From: Cenococcum geophilum 1.58
Lineage: Eukaryota; Ascomycota; Dothideomycetes; Gloniales; Gloniaceae
Length of the DNA: 64,000 nucleotides
NCBI GenBank assembly: GCA_001692895.1
Contig: KV748203.1
Location: 340,330 to 404,329, forward strand
Direction of reading: 5' to 3'
In this document: positions 11,901 through 21,348 of the stretch, piece after piece
Position numbering within the stretch: the first letter of the stretch is position 1
How the letters are laid out: each line of letters starts with the position of its first letter
Notes under the pieces: generated by a model
Database searches by the model: none
Told to the model about the DNA's origin: nothing
The model's input: the letters and a program-made list of their open reading frames with translations, nothing else
Translations under genes and position numbers: made by a program

Positions 11901-12919
11901 AATAAGATACTTAATCGCCTACCCTAATATATTAATACCTGCCGTCGCCTAGCTGTTCCTAGATTACGTATAAAAACTCTATAGATTTCCTAAAATAATT
12001 ATCTCTAATAAAGGCAGCTAGTTTATCTCTGTATTTTAGGAAGAACTAACTACCTAACTCTATATTAAGGCACTATTATCTATAGCATACCACCTAGAAA
12101 CGGATAGTTAAATGGAATGTGTAAATGCTATAATAGAGTAGTATATTTAGATATACACGTTATACTTATAAGATAACTAAATTAACTGGCTTATATTTAC
12201 CGAGTTTATAGCGAATAATTCCGTTTTAGAAATTATAAAGGTTTCCCCGTTCCTAGCTAACTACGGCTAGCATCTATAAATAGGTTTTAAACCCTTTAGT
12301 AACGTTCCTCGCCCTACTTATTAAGCCTTATAAGTTATAGAAGTAAATAAATTCGTAGAAAAGATAGAGGAACTATAATAGTTCCTTACTAACGAAATAA
12401 TATAGGCCTAATCTGTCTATAAAGCCAGCGAATAAGAAATAAATCCTAGCACTAGCCTACTAAATTGGTAACTTCGTCTAGCTAGATATAAGAAATCTAA
12501 ATATAAAACGACCTACTAAGAAACTTAATTAAAAGAACGCTGGCCCTTATAAGGTTAAAAAGGTTGTCTCCTCTTACTCCTATTAATTAAAGCTCCCTAA
12601 TACGGTTAAAATCCACCCTATATTCTATACNTNAGTCCTCNNNNCTACTNCCCCTATATTANANNCCCTGCCTAGATAGATATAGGACCCTCCCCTACTA
12701 GTTAAAGTAGATAGTAAGAACAAGTACTTTATTAAAAGAATTAATAATATTAAGTATAATAAACGGAAACGCTAATATATATATCTTATGAAATGGAGAG
12801 GCTTTACTAAGTTCTTATAGGAACCCGTTAACTCTATAGGACTTATATAAGCTACAGAAGACTTTTATAAACTCCACTTAGAACTACTATAGCCCTACCT
12901 TATAGAAGCTCGAGTTTAA
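8985..12919 (+). pseudogene. pr-pol of Ty3-1b (protease, RT, RNase H, integrase, chromodomain)
   Basis: The protease active site at about 9079-9105 reads INTGAS (family D-T-G, first Asp now Asn). RT follows, in frame with the ATG at 9871. Its catalytic box, at about 10493-10515, reads YIND, keeping one Asp more than copy Ty3-1a. RNase H and integrase come next, then a chromodomain-like end (about 12705-12915) and a stop at 12917-12919. A 2-bp deletion near 12424 (GCCAGCG, against GCCGCAGCG in Ty3-1a) breaks the frame between integrase and tail. N bases at 12631-12665 mark poor assembly. Confidence 0.85.
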
Positions 12920-12930
12920 AGGGGGGGTAC

Positions 12931-13290
12931 TATTATGGGACACCCCCGTAACACCTTACACACGTCTACCTATTTCCATTAACTTAGCAATTAAAGACTA
13001 ACCGTAAAATAGCAATCTAATGGCAATCTAGTGGTAATCTACGGCATTCTGCTATATTCTGCTAAGTTCTACTAAATTCTGCTAAGTTCTGCTAGGACTA
13101 TAACCTAAACCCTATTCTGCCCTATATACGTATTAACTAAGCAACTAAGTTAACGATATATACCCTTTCTTCCCAATCTCCTACCTTCTCTCTTTACGTA
13201 ACGTTTTAACCTTATTATATAGTTTATATATATAGCTTAATAATATCTACTTCGTTATATATTATTACTACTTATACTTACTCTATAACA
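12931..13290 (+). repeat. 3' LTR of Ty3-1b (360 bp)
   Basis: It directly follows the G-rich polypurine tract and starts TATTATGGGACACC. It has the same length as the 5' LTR and is followed by the CTTAA target duplication. Confidence 0.92.
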
Positions 13291-14501
13291 CTTAAATTAA
13301 ATAGGCTGGACGCTAGAATATAGACGTAATAACAGGAGCCTACCTTAGCTATCTACCCTATACGTTTATATAATCAATCGCCGGCTTCCTAAAGGAAGAA
13401 AAGGGCTACTTTCTCCCCTACGCGTAAGAGGTGCTAAAGGAGGCTCTCTGCTTAAAGATATAGCCTAAGACTAACGTTTAGCTAAAACGCATAGAGACCT
13501 ACTACCTAAAGAGGGCCAATAATAAGGTTATATAGCTTAACCTTATAGGCTTAGGATTTCTACACCTCCTCTATACGCTTAGGGTAATCCTATTATAGGA
13601 CTTAGTAATCCTACGTAAGCAGTTCCCGCTCTACCCCCTATAGAAGGACCCCCTCTTTAGCTATAAGGAGTACTAGAGGTTCGCCATATAGGTAGAAAGC
13701 TTGCTGGCTAGCGTAGTTATGCTAGATAAGATAATAATGCGGAAATACTGGCCTGCCTATAAGGCCGTAGCTAAGCTAAGATATAAGGCCGCGATATTAG
13801 AGATAAAGGGGGTTTAATTACGCGTGTAGACGATTTTAGAATGCCTTAGCGAAATAGAAAGGTTATTAGCATTATTTGCACCTATATAGATTTAGTAAGG
13901 GAAGACGGGTATCTAGATAGGGCCTATAAAGTCTATACGTCCGTCTTTAAACGGCCCTATACCCTTACCTTTACCTATATTTATACCCGCGTCTATTCCT
14001 AAACGCGTTAACGGCTAGATTCCGTCTTTAGATAAACCCTCTTTTGTATATCTAACCCCTAGGGAGATACTAAGGGGTCCTTAACTATTTACTGCTATAG
14101 AGCCTGCTTAGCCGTCTACTATAACGTCTACTATACCCCTATAGTAGCTGCCGTAAGCTTTTACTATACCTCTGTAGTAGCTGCTATAGGCTTCTACTAT
14201 ACCCCCGCCGTAGCTACCGTAAGCTAACGCTTAACCTCTTTTATTTATTCTTAACCTATAGGCGCCGCTAAGGAAATATAAGATGCTTTAGGGCGGTAAT
14301 TTAGTATTCTAGCTCTGGGCCGAGTGGACTTTAGGGCTAGCGGGTAGGCTATTAATTAAAGCTCTTAATTGCTGCTAGGGGGCGCGCTAGCGGGTTAATG
14401 GCGAGGCTATATTCTATAGCCGTCGCCGTAGGATAATTAAGGATATAAGATGATGCGTAGAAGACGGTACAGTAAAAGATAAGAGGTAGGCTATTAACTA
14501 G
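13291..14501 (+). pseudogene. Crypton tyrosine recombinase, C-terminal part (copy B)
   Basis: This is the continuation of the gene broken at 7343. It opens with the IR-AGRWN and GAYLSYLP motif region (about 13293-13350), which carries the presumed catalytic Tyr. It runs through the NDC10-like helical part and the Pro/Thr-rich linker to the GCR1_C-like WAEW...GARWR module (from about 14305). Ty3-2 interrupts that last module at 14506; a short remainder continues at 20702-20755. In-frame stops are almost all TAG/TAA at Gln or Trp positions, as in copy A. Confidence 0.7.
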
Positions 14502-14506
14502 CTAGA
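14502..14506. repeat. Target-site duplication of Ty3-2, left copy
   Basis: CTAGA, identical to 20697-20701. The empty site in copy A is CTGGA at 5140-5144. Confidence 0.95.
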
Positions 14507-14717
14507 TGTCACGGCTTAAACAAATGCCTCTAAACCGAAGCTTAAACGAATGCTGTATTACCAAGATACTAAGCTAAAGAGAAGGAAAAGGGGTCGCTAG
14601 GACCGATGTAAACAAATATATAGGGTGAGCCGCCAAGGCGCTAGCTTTAGGCGGGCCAATTATAGGTTGGCAGAATATAGCAGAATTTAGCAGGTAACGT
14701 GCGATAGCGCCGTTACA
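14507..14717 (-). repeat. 3' LTR of Ty3-2 (211 bp)
   Basis: On the plus strand it begins TGTCACGGCTTAAAC and ends GCGCCGTTACA; read on the element strand it is TGTAACG...GTGACA. It matches 20486-20696 at equal length. Confidence 0.95.
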
Positions 14718-15065
14718 TCACCCCCCTCTTTAAAAGAAAGCCTACCCTTAGGCTTAGTTAGAAAAAATAGGGTAGCACTAGGCTTATAAACGTAGGATTA
14801 CAAAAATATAAGATAAGGAGATAAAAGGGGATACAAGTCCGTCCTGACTAAGTATAAAGGGCAATTGTAGGCTAAGTGGAAGCACTAGGCTAGAAAGAGT
14901 AGCCGCTAAAAGTCTTGGCACGGATCTGACTAATTAGATAACTTTGACCGGCGGTCGAAGTTCCTAAATATCTGAAATTTTACGGTACTGGTAGAAAACG
15001 GCAGAATATGGCAGAATTTGGCAGATAGCTATATTAGGGCTTTAGGGCGTTTTTGTCCCTATGTT
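14718..15065 (-). other. Ty3-2 3' untranslated region with polypurine tract
   Basis: The minus strand has a purine run AAAGAGGGGGGTGA directly before the LTR (14718-14732). The rest, up to the end of the chromodomain frame, shows no coding frame. Repeated GGCAGAAT motifs occur here and in the LTRs. Confidence 0.7.
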
Positions 15066-18000
15066 CTTCCGGTAACTTATTATCTTTATTATGCTAGCAT
15101 TTTATCCATTTGTTTAGGTACTTCGGGGGTCTAGGCGCATTAGGGTATTAGTTATAGAATTCTTTAAGCTTTTAGGGGTAGCCTATAAAGTTCCACGCAG
15201 GGTACTAGGTTAGGTTAGGATTATAGCCCTTCCATTAGATATGGTATTTTAGCGCTCCCCGTACTATCTTATAGGCTAGTATTTCGTTAACCTCCCATTC
15301 GTTATTACCGTTTACTTAAACTAGTAGGGGAGGCTCGTTCTTTTGTCTAGGTAATAGGTCGTTCGCAGCTTTCTATAACTTATCTAGCGAGAAGATAGGG
15401 TAAACCCTAATTAAGTCTGGGAGCTTTATCTTGTACAAGTTGCCTATCTTCTTAAGAACCTCATATGGTCCTACCATCTGGTAGTCCAGCTTATAGCTAG
15501 GTCGTTCGGTCCTCCAATTCCTTGTTATGACCCAGACTATATTGCTAGGGGCAAAATCGGGCTCTTGATGGTGTTTGTTTGCCTGCTGTTTTATTAACCT
15601 CTAAGCTTTTTCTAGGTTCTTACGGGCTACCATTTAGGCCTCCTCTAATCGTTTGGCGTACTGTTGGGCCTTAGTATAGGATAGCTTCTCTCGTATAGTC
15701 TAGGGTTCTTCTGGCCTTTTCTAGTTAAAGCTTATGCGGGATAAGTATCCCATTTCTAGCTAAATCGGGGTAAACCCTATGGAGTTGTGGGGTAGGGTTG
15801 CTTGCGCGTAGTCTATTAAGGGTAGTAGTTTAGACCAGTTGTCCTAGAAATAGTTAACGAAGGGCCTAAGCCTCTAGTCTAGGTACTAATTTACAATCTT
15901 TATCTAACCGTCTGTCTAGGGGTAATAAGCTATAGAAAGCTTTAGCTTAATGCCTAGGATCCAGGTAAACTTATTTTAGAAGGCCAATATAAACTGCGGC
16001 CTGTAATCGGATATAATAGTATCTAGTGGTCCGTAGATTTAGTAGACGTAATGGACATATAGCCGGGCTACCTCTTTGGCATTAATGTTCTTATAACATG
16101 GAATTAAAAACAGGCGTTTACCAAAGTGGTTAACTATAACCATAACTATATCGTATCCGTTACGGTCCCTAAGTAGTTTATAGAAGTCTATAAAGATATA
16201 CTACTAAGGGCGCTCTAGTATTAGGAGTGGCTTAAGTAGTCCTAGGGTCTTATCCCGTAGGATTATAGCTTTCTAGTAGTCTTCGCAGTTCCGTATATAT
16301 CGATTAATATCCATAACCATTCTTAGCTAGTAGTAGCGGTAGTTAATAATTTTACGGGTCTTATTCTTACCAGGGTATGCCGTAGAGACTTAGCAATAAG
16401 CTTCGCGGATTAATTTGGTCCGTAGATTATTAATATTAGGGACTATAAGCCGCTCCTAATATAGGAGCAATCCTTCCTCCGTCTTAAAATTGGGGTCTCC
16501 TTTTACAGCTTATTTGCGGAGGGCCCTTAGGGCGTTAGCCGTGCGGTTTATAGTTAGGAGGCGGTTAATTAACCCTATTAGCTTATCTAAGGACTTCTTT
16601 ATTAGTGCTAGCTCGTTTTACTAGGAGTCTAGCTCCTTAAGGATCCGCAGGTTAAGCTGTTCTGGATAGAGGAGGGCGCGCGTCCAATATTAGGTCTTTA
16701 GCTTATCTTAGGGTCCTACGTCTTATTCTCTTCGGGTTAGGGCATTAGCCTTAGAGTTTTGCTTACTAGAATAATATATAATCGTAAAGAAGAATTAGGA
16801 GAGTATTTCGGCCTACTAGGCTTATCGCCCTATAAGCTGCTTTATAGTCATAAAGTACTCTAGGGCTTTATAATCTATATATATCTTAATCCGAAAGTTT
16901 GTACCTTTAAGCTCTACGCGCTATTAGGAGAGTAATTAAATAATAGCTAGCATTTCTTTGTCGTGTACTTTATAGTTACACTTAACCGGGTTTATTGTCT
17001 TTGAGAAGAAAGCTATAGGATACCATTCGCCGTCTAAATGTAACTATAATAGGATTCCCGCTACGACCCTATTAGAGGCGTTTGTTTCTAGCATTAATTT
17101 AAGGTCCGGGTTATAGTAACGAAGGATTAAGGAAGAGATAAGCCGATCCTTTACCTCTTTAAAGGCCTCTATATAGCTATCGTTAAAAATAAAAGGTGTA
17201 TCCTTTCTAGTTAGTCATATAAGAGGTTTTGCTATAATTCCGTAGTCACGGATAAACTAGCGGTAGAAATTATAAAAACTAAGGAAGGACTGGATTCCTT
17301 TTACTATATAAGGGGGCTTTCAGTTATGGATTGCCTCTACCTTCTTAGGGTTGACCTTAATTCCTTTTATAGTTATAATAAACCTAAGGTATTTTATACG
17401 TTTTACCCTAAACTCGCATTTCTTAATATCAACTTATAAGCCCGCGTTCCGTAGTCTCTCTAGAACCTTCTTAATATAAACTTAATGCTTAAGTTCGTCG
17501 TCTAAGTATATAAGAATGTCGTCTAAGTATGCCGTGCAGAATTCGTCGAGGTAATTAAAAAGAACGTTATTTATATACCTTTGGTACGTAGCCGGTCCGT
17601 TTATTAGTCTAAAAGAAAGAACTTTGCATTTATAGAAACTATAGCGGGTATAAAACGTTGTTAAATCTTTAGATATAGGGTCTATCCTAATTCGGTGGAA
17701 AGCTTGGCGGATATTAAGTTTAGTAAAGATCTTTGCCTAGCTTAGACGTGTAAGGGTCTCGTCAATTAAAGGAATAGGATACCGGTCCTTTTAAGTAATA
17801 GCGTTTAGCTTTTAATAGTCGATATAAAAACGAAGGCCTCTATTAGGCTTTTTTATAAATAAAATAGGGGAAGTAAAAGGGGCTTAACTTGGCTTAATAA
17901 ACCCTTTATTTAGGTTATTAATCAAATACTACTTTATTACTTTTAGCTTATCCGTTAATTAATAGTAGAGGGGGCTATAGCCTAGCAAGTTATGGGCCTC

Positions 18001-18990
18001 TAATTGAATCTTATAATCGTATGTCCGGTAGGGGGGTAACTTATTTAAGACCGCCTTTGAGAATGCATCCTTATAGCCTATATAAATGGTAGAAAGAAGG
18101 CGTTTAACTAGTTCCTTATCGGTTTCCTTATCTAGCCTTTCCTCTCTATTATTAATAATTTGGTTAATCTTATATAGGCTTATTATAAAGACCTTATTAT
18201 CCTTTTAGTACATATTAAAGTGGAACGCTATAGCGCTAATTACGGCGATATCTATGGTAGGGGGGTTAACTAATAATAGGGGTGTATGTAACTTTAGGGA
18301 CTTCTAGGGTACTAGCGTCATCGTTACTCCTTTTAGCTCCTATTACATCTTTCAGAGGTTATCCCTTATATCCTATTAATACGTTCTTTTCCATAACGGT
18401 TAAATCTATGCAATTTAGACGTTATCTACGTCATTATCTGTCCCGCTTCTATACGTAAAGTCCTCTTTAAACGTAGCGCTTTAGAAGAGTATCTTTATCG
18501 GTATAGAGTTCTTTCCAGCTTCGCGGCGGGCGTCCTCTTAGGTAAAGGCTAGGTCACGGGCCTGGACATCCTACTAGTAGGTAGGGTTAGCCCTTACGGC
18601 TAGTATCTTGCGGTCGGTTCGGATCTCCCTAATAAAGGAGGGCAACCTTAGTCTATCCTCCGGCCAGACAAACCGTCTTTTTTATACGTTTAACCAAATA
18701 TCAAAATAGGACATCCATTTTCGTCTAAGGATTATATTATAGAACCCTAGGTCTAGGATGTAAAAGGGGATACTGTATTGGCGTTGTCTATTAAGAGCGA
18801 TATATAACTTTAAAACGTAGGTAACAGGCCGACCGGCTTAGCCGTTATAGCCCTTTACCTAAATAGGCTTCTCTAGTTAGATAGCTTCTACATTTAGAAA
18901 CTTAGCAACATTATTTACACAGGTAGTATTTATAAAGGCGAAGCTATTTGCTCTAGTATTAATAAGGGCGGTTATATTAACTCTATATCC
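15066..18990 (-). pseudogene. pr-pol of Ty3-2 (protease, RT, RNase H, integrase, chromodomain)
   Basis: On the minus strand, from high to low coordinates: the protease active site, near 18930-18975, reads INTRA (family D-T-G-A). RT is at about 17900-17460, with an intact YLDD catalytic box at 17512-17529. The integrase core, at about 16200-15960, starts from FIDFYK and includes TIISDYRPQF, which carries the first two catalytic Asp. A clear chromodomain follows at about 15300-15100 (EWEVNEILAYK then YHI-WKGY then FYNQYPNAPRPPKYL). RIP stops are present but fewer than in neighbouring elements. Chromodomain chromoviruses commonly target heterochromatin; that is family knowledge, not seen here. 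Confidence 0.88.
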
Positions 18991-20480
18991 ATTTTAAGAT
19001 ACTATATATAGAACTGTAAAATGCTTTCCACCTATTAACTAACTAAGATTAATCTCTTCGAGATTAATAGGGTACCCTAGGGGGGAGTCTTTCCCTAGGG
19101 TTTTTCTTTTCTTAACTTATCGGACGTTTCTCCTTCCTCTATCTCCTTAATATTGCCTATATCCTTTAGCTCCGGGCAGGATAAGGCAAAGTAACCTTAC
19201 TTATCGCAGTTAAAGCACATAGCCGAGGCAGGGTCGATTAGAGTATTACGGCAAATACTAGTTAATAGCGTGGTATGTAACTAGTCAGGCAAGGCTCGCC
19301 GGTGTGTAGTTGTAACCGCCTTTAGTATAAGAGTAGTCGTAACTTGTCTTCCTGCTCTAGCTCCTATAGGTATAGCTAGCGAGTTCTAATCGTTACGGAG
19401 TCGCTTCTACCAATTAGGGCGGGCGTTAATCCGCTTTAGTTTTAAGTCTAATAATAGGCAACGAGCTATAAGTCTTTCGTAGGTTGGTAGGTCATCTAAG
19501 GTTATAGTAATCTTTTCTTATAGCCGGATTATCAGCTTATTGTATAGGTCTAATTAATAGTTCTTAAGGGGAACCTGGCCTTCTTTTATAAGGTATAGGA
19601 ATTAAGTCTAAAATTTAGCAAAGGGTTGGTTTGGTTTTATTATTAGGTAATTATAATTATAATAGGCATCCCGTACTTTATTTAGGTTAATATAAATAGC
19701 CGCTAGGTGCCGTATTATTTCGTTAATAGATATAAATTAAATAGGGAAGTCGTCCTCAAACTTGGCTTAAAGGTGCTGTTGGGCGTCCCCAGTAGTTCAA
19801 CCAAAAAGGTAAAGCATTTTAGCTTCTTTAGAAAGGAAATGGTTATAATTAACGCGGAGCTTTCCTCATACTTAAATCCTCCAATTCTCAAAGGTAGGGT
19901 CTATCCCGTTAGACAGTGGTAGGGGGTTAGGGAGCTTAACGGACTTTAATTACTTCGTCATTATATCTATACTCCCTAGTATATCACATTTAGTAGAGTA
20001 AATAGGTCAACTAGGGCTTTAAGAAGGGGAAGCTAGGCTATTTTATAAGGCCGCAAGGCTTTCTAGAATCTCTTATAGGGTCTTTTATATATTTCTCGCT
20101 TTAAGACAATTAGCTTCCTAGCTAGCTACAAGGGCGCGAATCTGCTCGCGTATATCTATAACATTATTATTGTCTTTAATTTCTGATCCCAATTAGATCT
20201 CAGGTTCCTCTCAGGTAGAGGCAGCTCTCTTAAATAAGCTTGCTTTAGGTGCCATCGTTAGCTTCCTAAGGTTCGTCGGTATTATACGCTTTAGTTTTAA
20301 TTCCGGGGGTACAGGTCCAGTCCTGTCTAGCTTATAAGGTGGGATATTATCTAGGCCTTCCCAGGCAATATAGAGTTGTTTTAGTATCTAAGTATAGCGC
20401 GTCAATACATCGTTGCAGACGAAGTTTCTTTGGGGTGGGATATTATTGAGGCCTTCCCAAGCAAGGTAGGGAGAGCTTAG
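18991..20480 (-). pseudogene. gag of Ty3-2
   Basis: The minus strand carries a capsid-like region and a zinc knuckle at about 19230-19165 that reads CFNC-DK-GYFALSC. This is CX2CX4HX4C with the His changed to Tyr, a C-to-T change. The knuckle is upstream of the protease, as expected. The start codon could not be fixed. Confidence 0.7.
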
Positions 20481-20485
20481 TATAA

Positions 20486-20696
20486 TGTCACGGCTCAAAC
20501 AAATGCCTCTAAACCGAAGCTTAAACGAATGCTATATTACCAAGATACTAAGCTAAAGAGAAGGAAAAGGGGTCGCCAGGACCGATGTAAACAAATATAT
20601 AGGGTGAGCCGCTAAGGCGCTAGCTTTAGGCGGGCCAATCGCAGGTCGGCAGAATATGGCAGAATTTGGCAGGTAACGTGCGATAGCGCCGTTACA
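20486..20696 (-). repeat. 5' LTR of Ty3-2 (211 bp)
   Basis: It starts TGTCACGGCTCAAAC and ends CCGTTACA, then CTAGA. Differences from the left LTR are mostly C/T or G/A. Confidence 0.95.
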
Positions 20697-20701
20697 CTAG
20701 A

Positions 20702-21162
20702 ACAGCTACGGGGTTAGTATTTTTTAGATTAGCTTTATAAGAATATTTAAATAGTTATTTTACTATAGTGACCAAGACGCCTTAATGTACAACTGTATTA
20801 GTAACTAAGACGCCTTAATATAGGACTATAATAACTAAGACGCCTTAATATAGGACTATAGTAAGTATAGTGCAGTCCTATATTGAGATGTCTCGGTCAC
20901 TAGAGTATAGTCCTATATTGAGGCGTCTCGGTCACTGCAGTATAAGTGTTTTAAATTTAGAGCAATATTACGCAACCGCCTAGAAGTATTAATTAAACTT
21001 AAATTATATACCTTTTCGCCTAAAATCGCGTGCGAAAATACTTAGGGGCGGTCGCTGCGCGACCTCATGTGGGGTTTAGGGGCGTTATTAGCAGGGGTGG
21101 CCCTAACCTCATATTAACCCGGGTCGTAACCGCGCCAAATGACCCCCCTAGATATGTAATAG
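20702..21162 (+). mobile_element. Crypton copy B, 3' end
   Basis: It continues the copy B sequence from the Ty3-2 target site. It holds the last about 15 codons of the recombinase frame, the direct/inverted repeat cluster (20768-20945), and the noncoding end finishing TATGTAATAG (21153-21162), which matches the end of copy A. Confidence 0.75.
20768..20945. repeat. Direct plus inverted short repeats in Crypton copy B
   Basis: Three forward units with the AAGACGCCTTAAT core and two inverted units with TATTGAGGCGTCT cores. The cluster is about 35 bp shorter than in copy A, close to one unit. Confidence 0.85.
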
Positions 21163-21348
21163 ATATAAAAGCGCTAGTAGGAATATAAGATACGGGAATA
21201 AAAAGCTCTATATAAAATAAGTAGTAACTAGGGTGTAGATATAAGAGATAAAAGTTCTAAATATTCTAAAGAAAGTAGAAATAGAAGAAGTAAGGAACGA
21301 AGAAGAGGCGAAGGACCCTTGCTAGGGGTCCGCCACCTATCTATTATA
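21163..21348 (+). other. LINE-1 5' segment before the endonuclease
   Basis: A purine-rich stretch without a recognisable domain. It is probably the end of ORF1 or the ORF1/ORF2 spacer of the LINE. A small GGACCC-TTGCTA-GGGTCC hairpin lies at about 21315-21332. Confidence 0.4.

Larger units (their letters stand above)
7344..13290 (+). mobile_element. Ty3-1b: complete Ty3/gypsy element (5947 bp)
   Basis: The element has two 360-bp LTRs, gag with a zinc-knuckle remnant, protease, RT, RNase H, integrase and a chromodomain-like tail, in the Ty3 order. It has a polypurine tract before the 3' LTR and a 5-bp target duplication. It lies in the same orientation as the Crypton gene it interrupts. Ty3-1a at the same position in copy A is its duplicate. 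RIP stops and a 2-bp deletion at about 12424 show that it is dead. Confidence 0.95.
14507..20696 (-). mobile_element. Ty3-2: complete Ty3/gypsy chromovirus (6190 bp), minus strand
   Basis: It has two 211-bp LTRs, an exact 5-bp target duplication, and gag, protease, RT, integrase and chromodomain in that order on the minus strand. A polypurine tract is next to the left (3') LTR. It is inserted only in Crypton copy B, in the opposite orientation to the Crypton gene. It is less damaged than Ty3-1: the RT YLDD box is intact and many Trp and Cys codons survive, so it is probably younger. Confidence 0.95.
5641..21162 (+). mobile_element. Crypton copy B, interrupted by Ty3-1b and Ty3-2
   Basis: This is a second head-to-tail copy of the element, more complete than copy A because its 5' end is inside the window. 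Without the two retrotransposons it is about 3.4 kb: 5641-7343, 13291-14506 and 20702-21162. No terminal inverted repeats were seen, as is usual for Cryptons. The exact 5' boundary cannot be fixed because the left end of copy A is outside the window. Confidence 0.7.

Noticed and set aside
19707..19922. 71-codon open frame on the plus strand
   Set aside because: It lies antisense to gag of Ty3-2, has no domain, and is a by-product of base composition.
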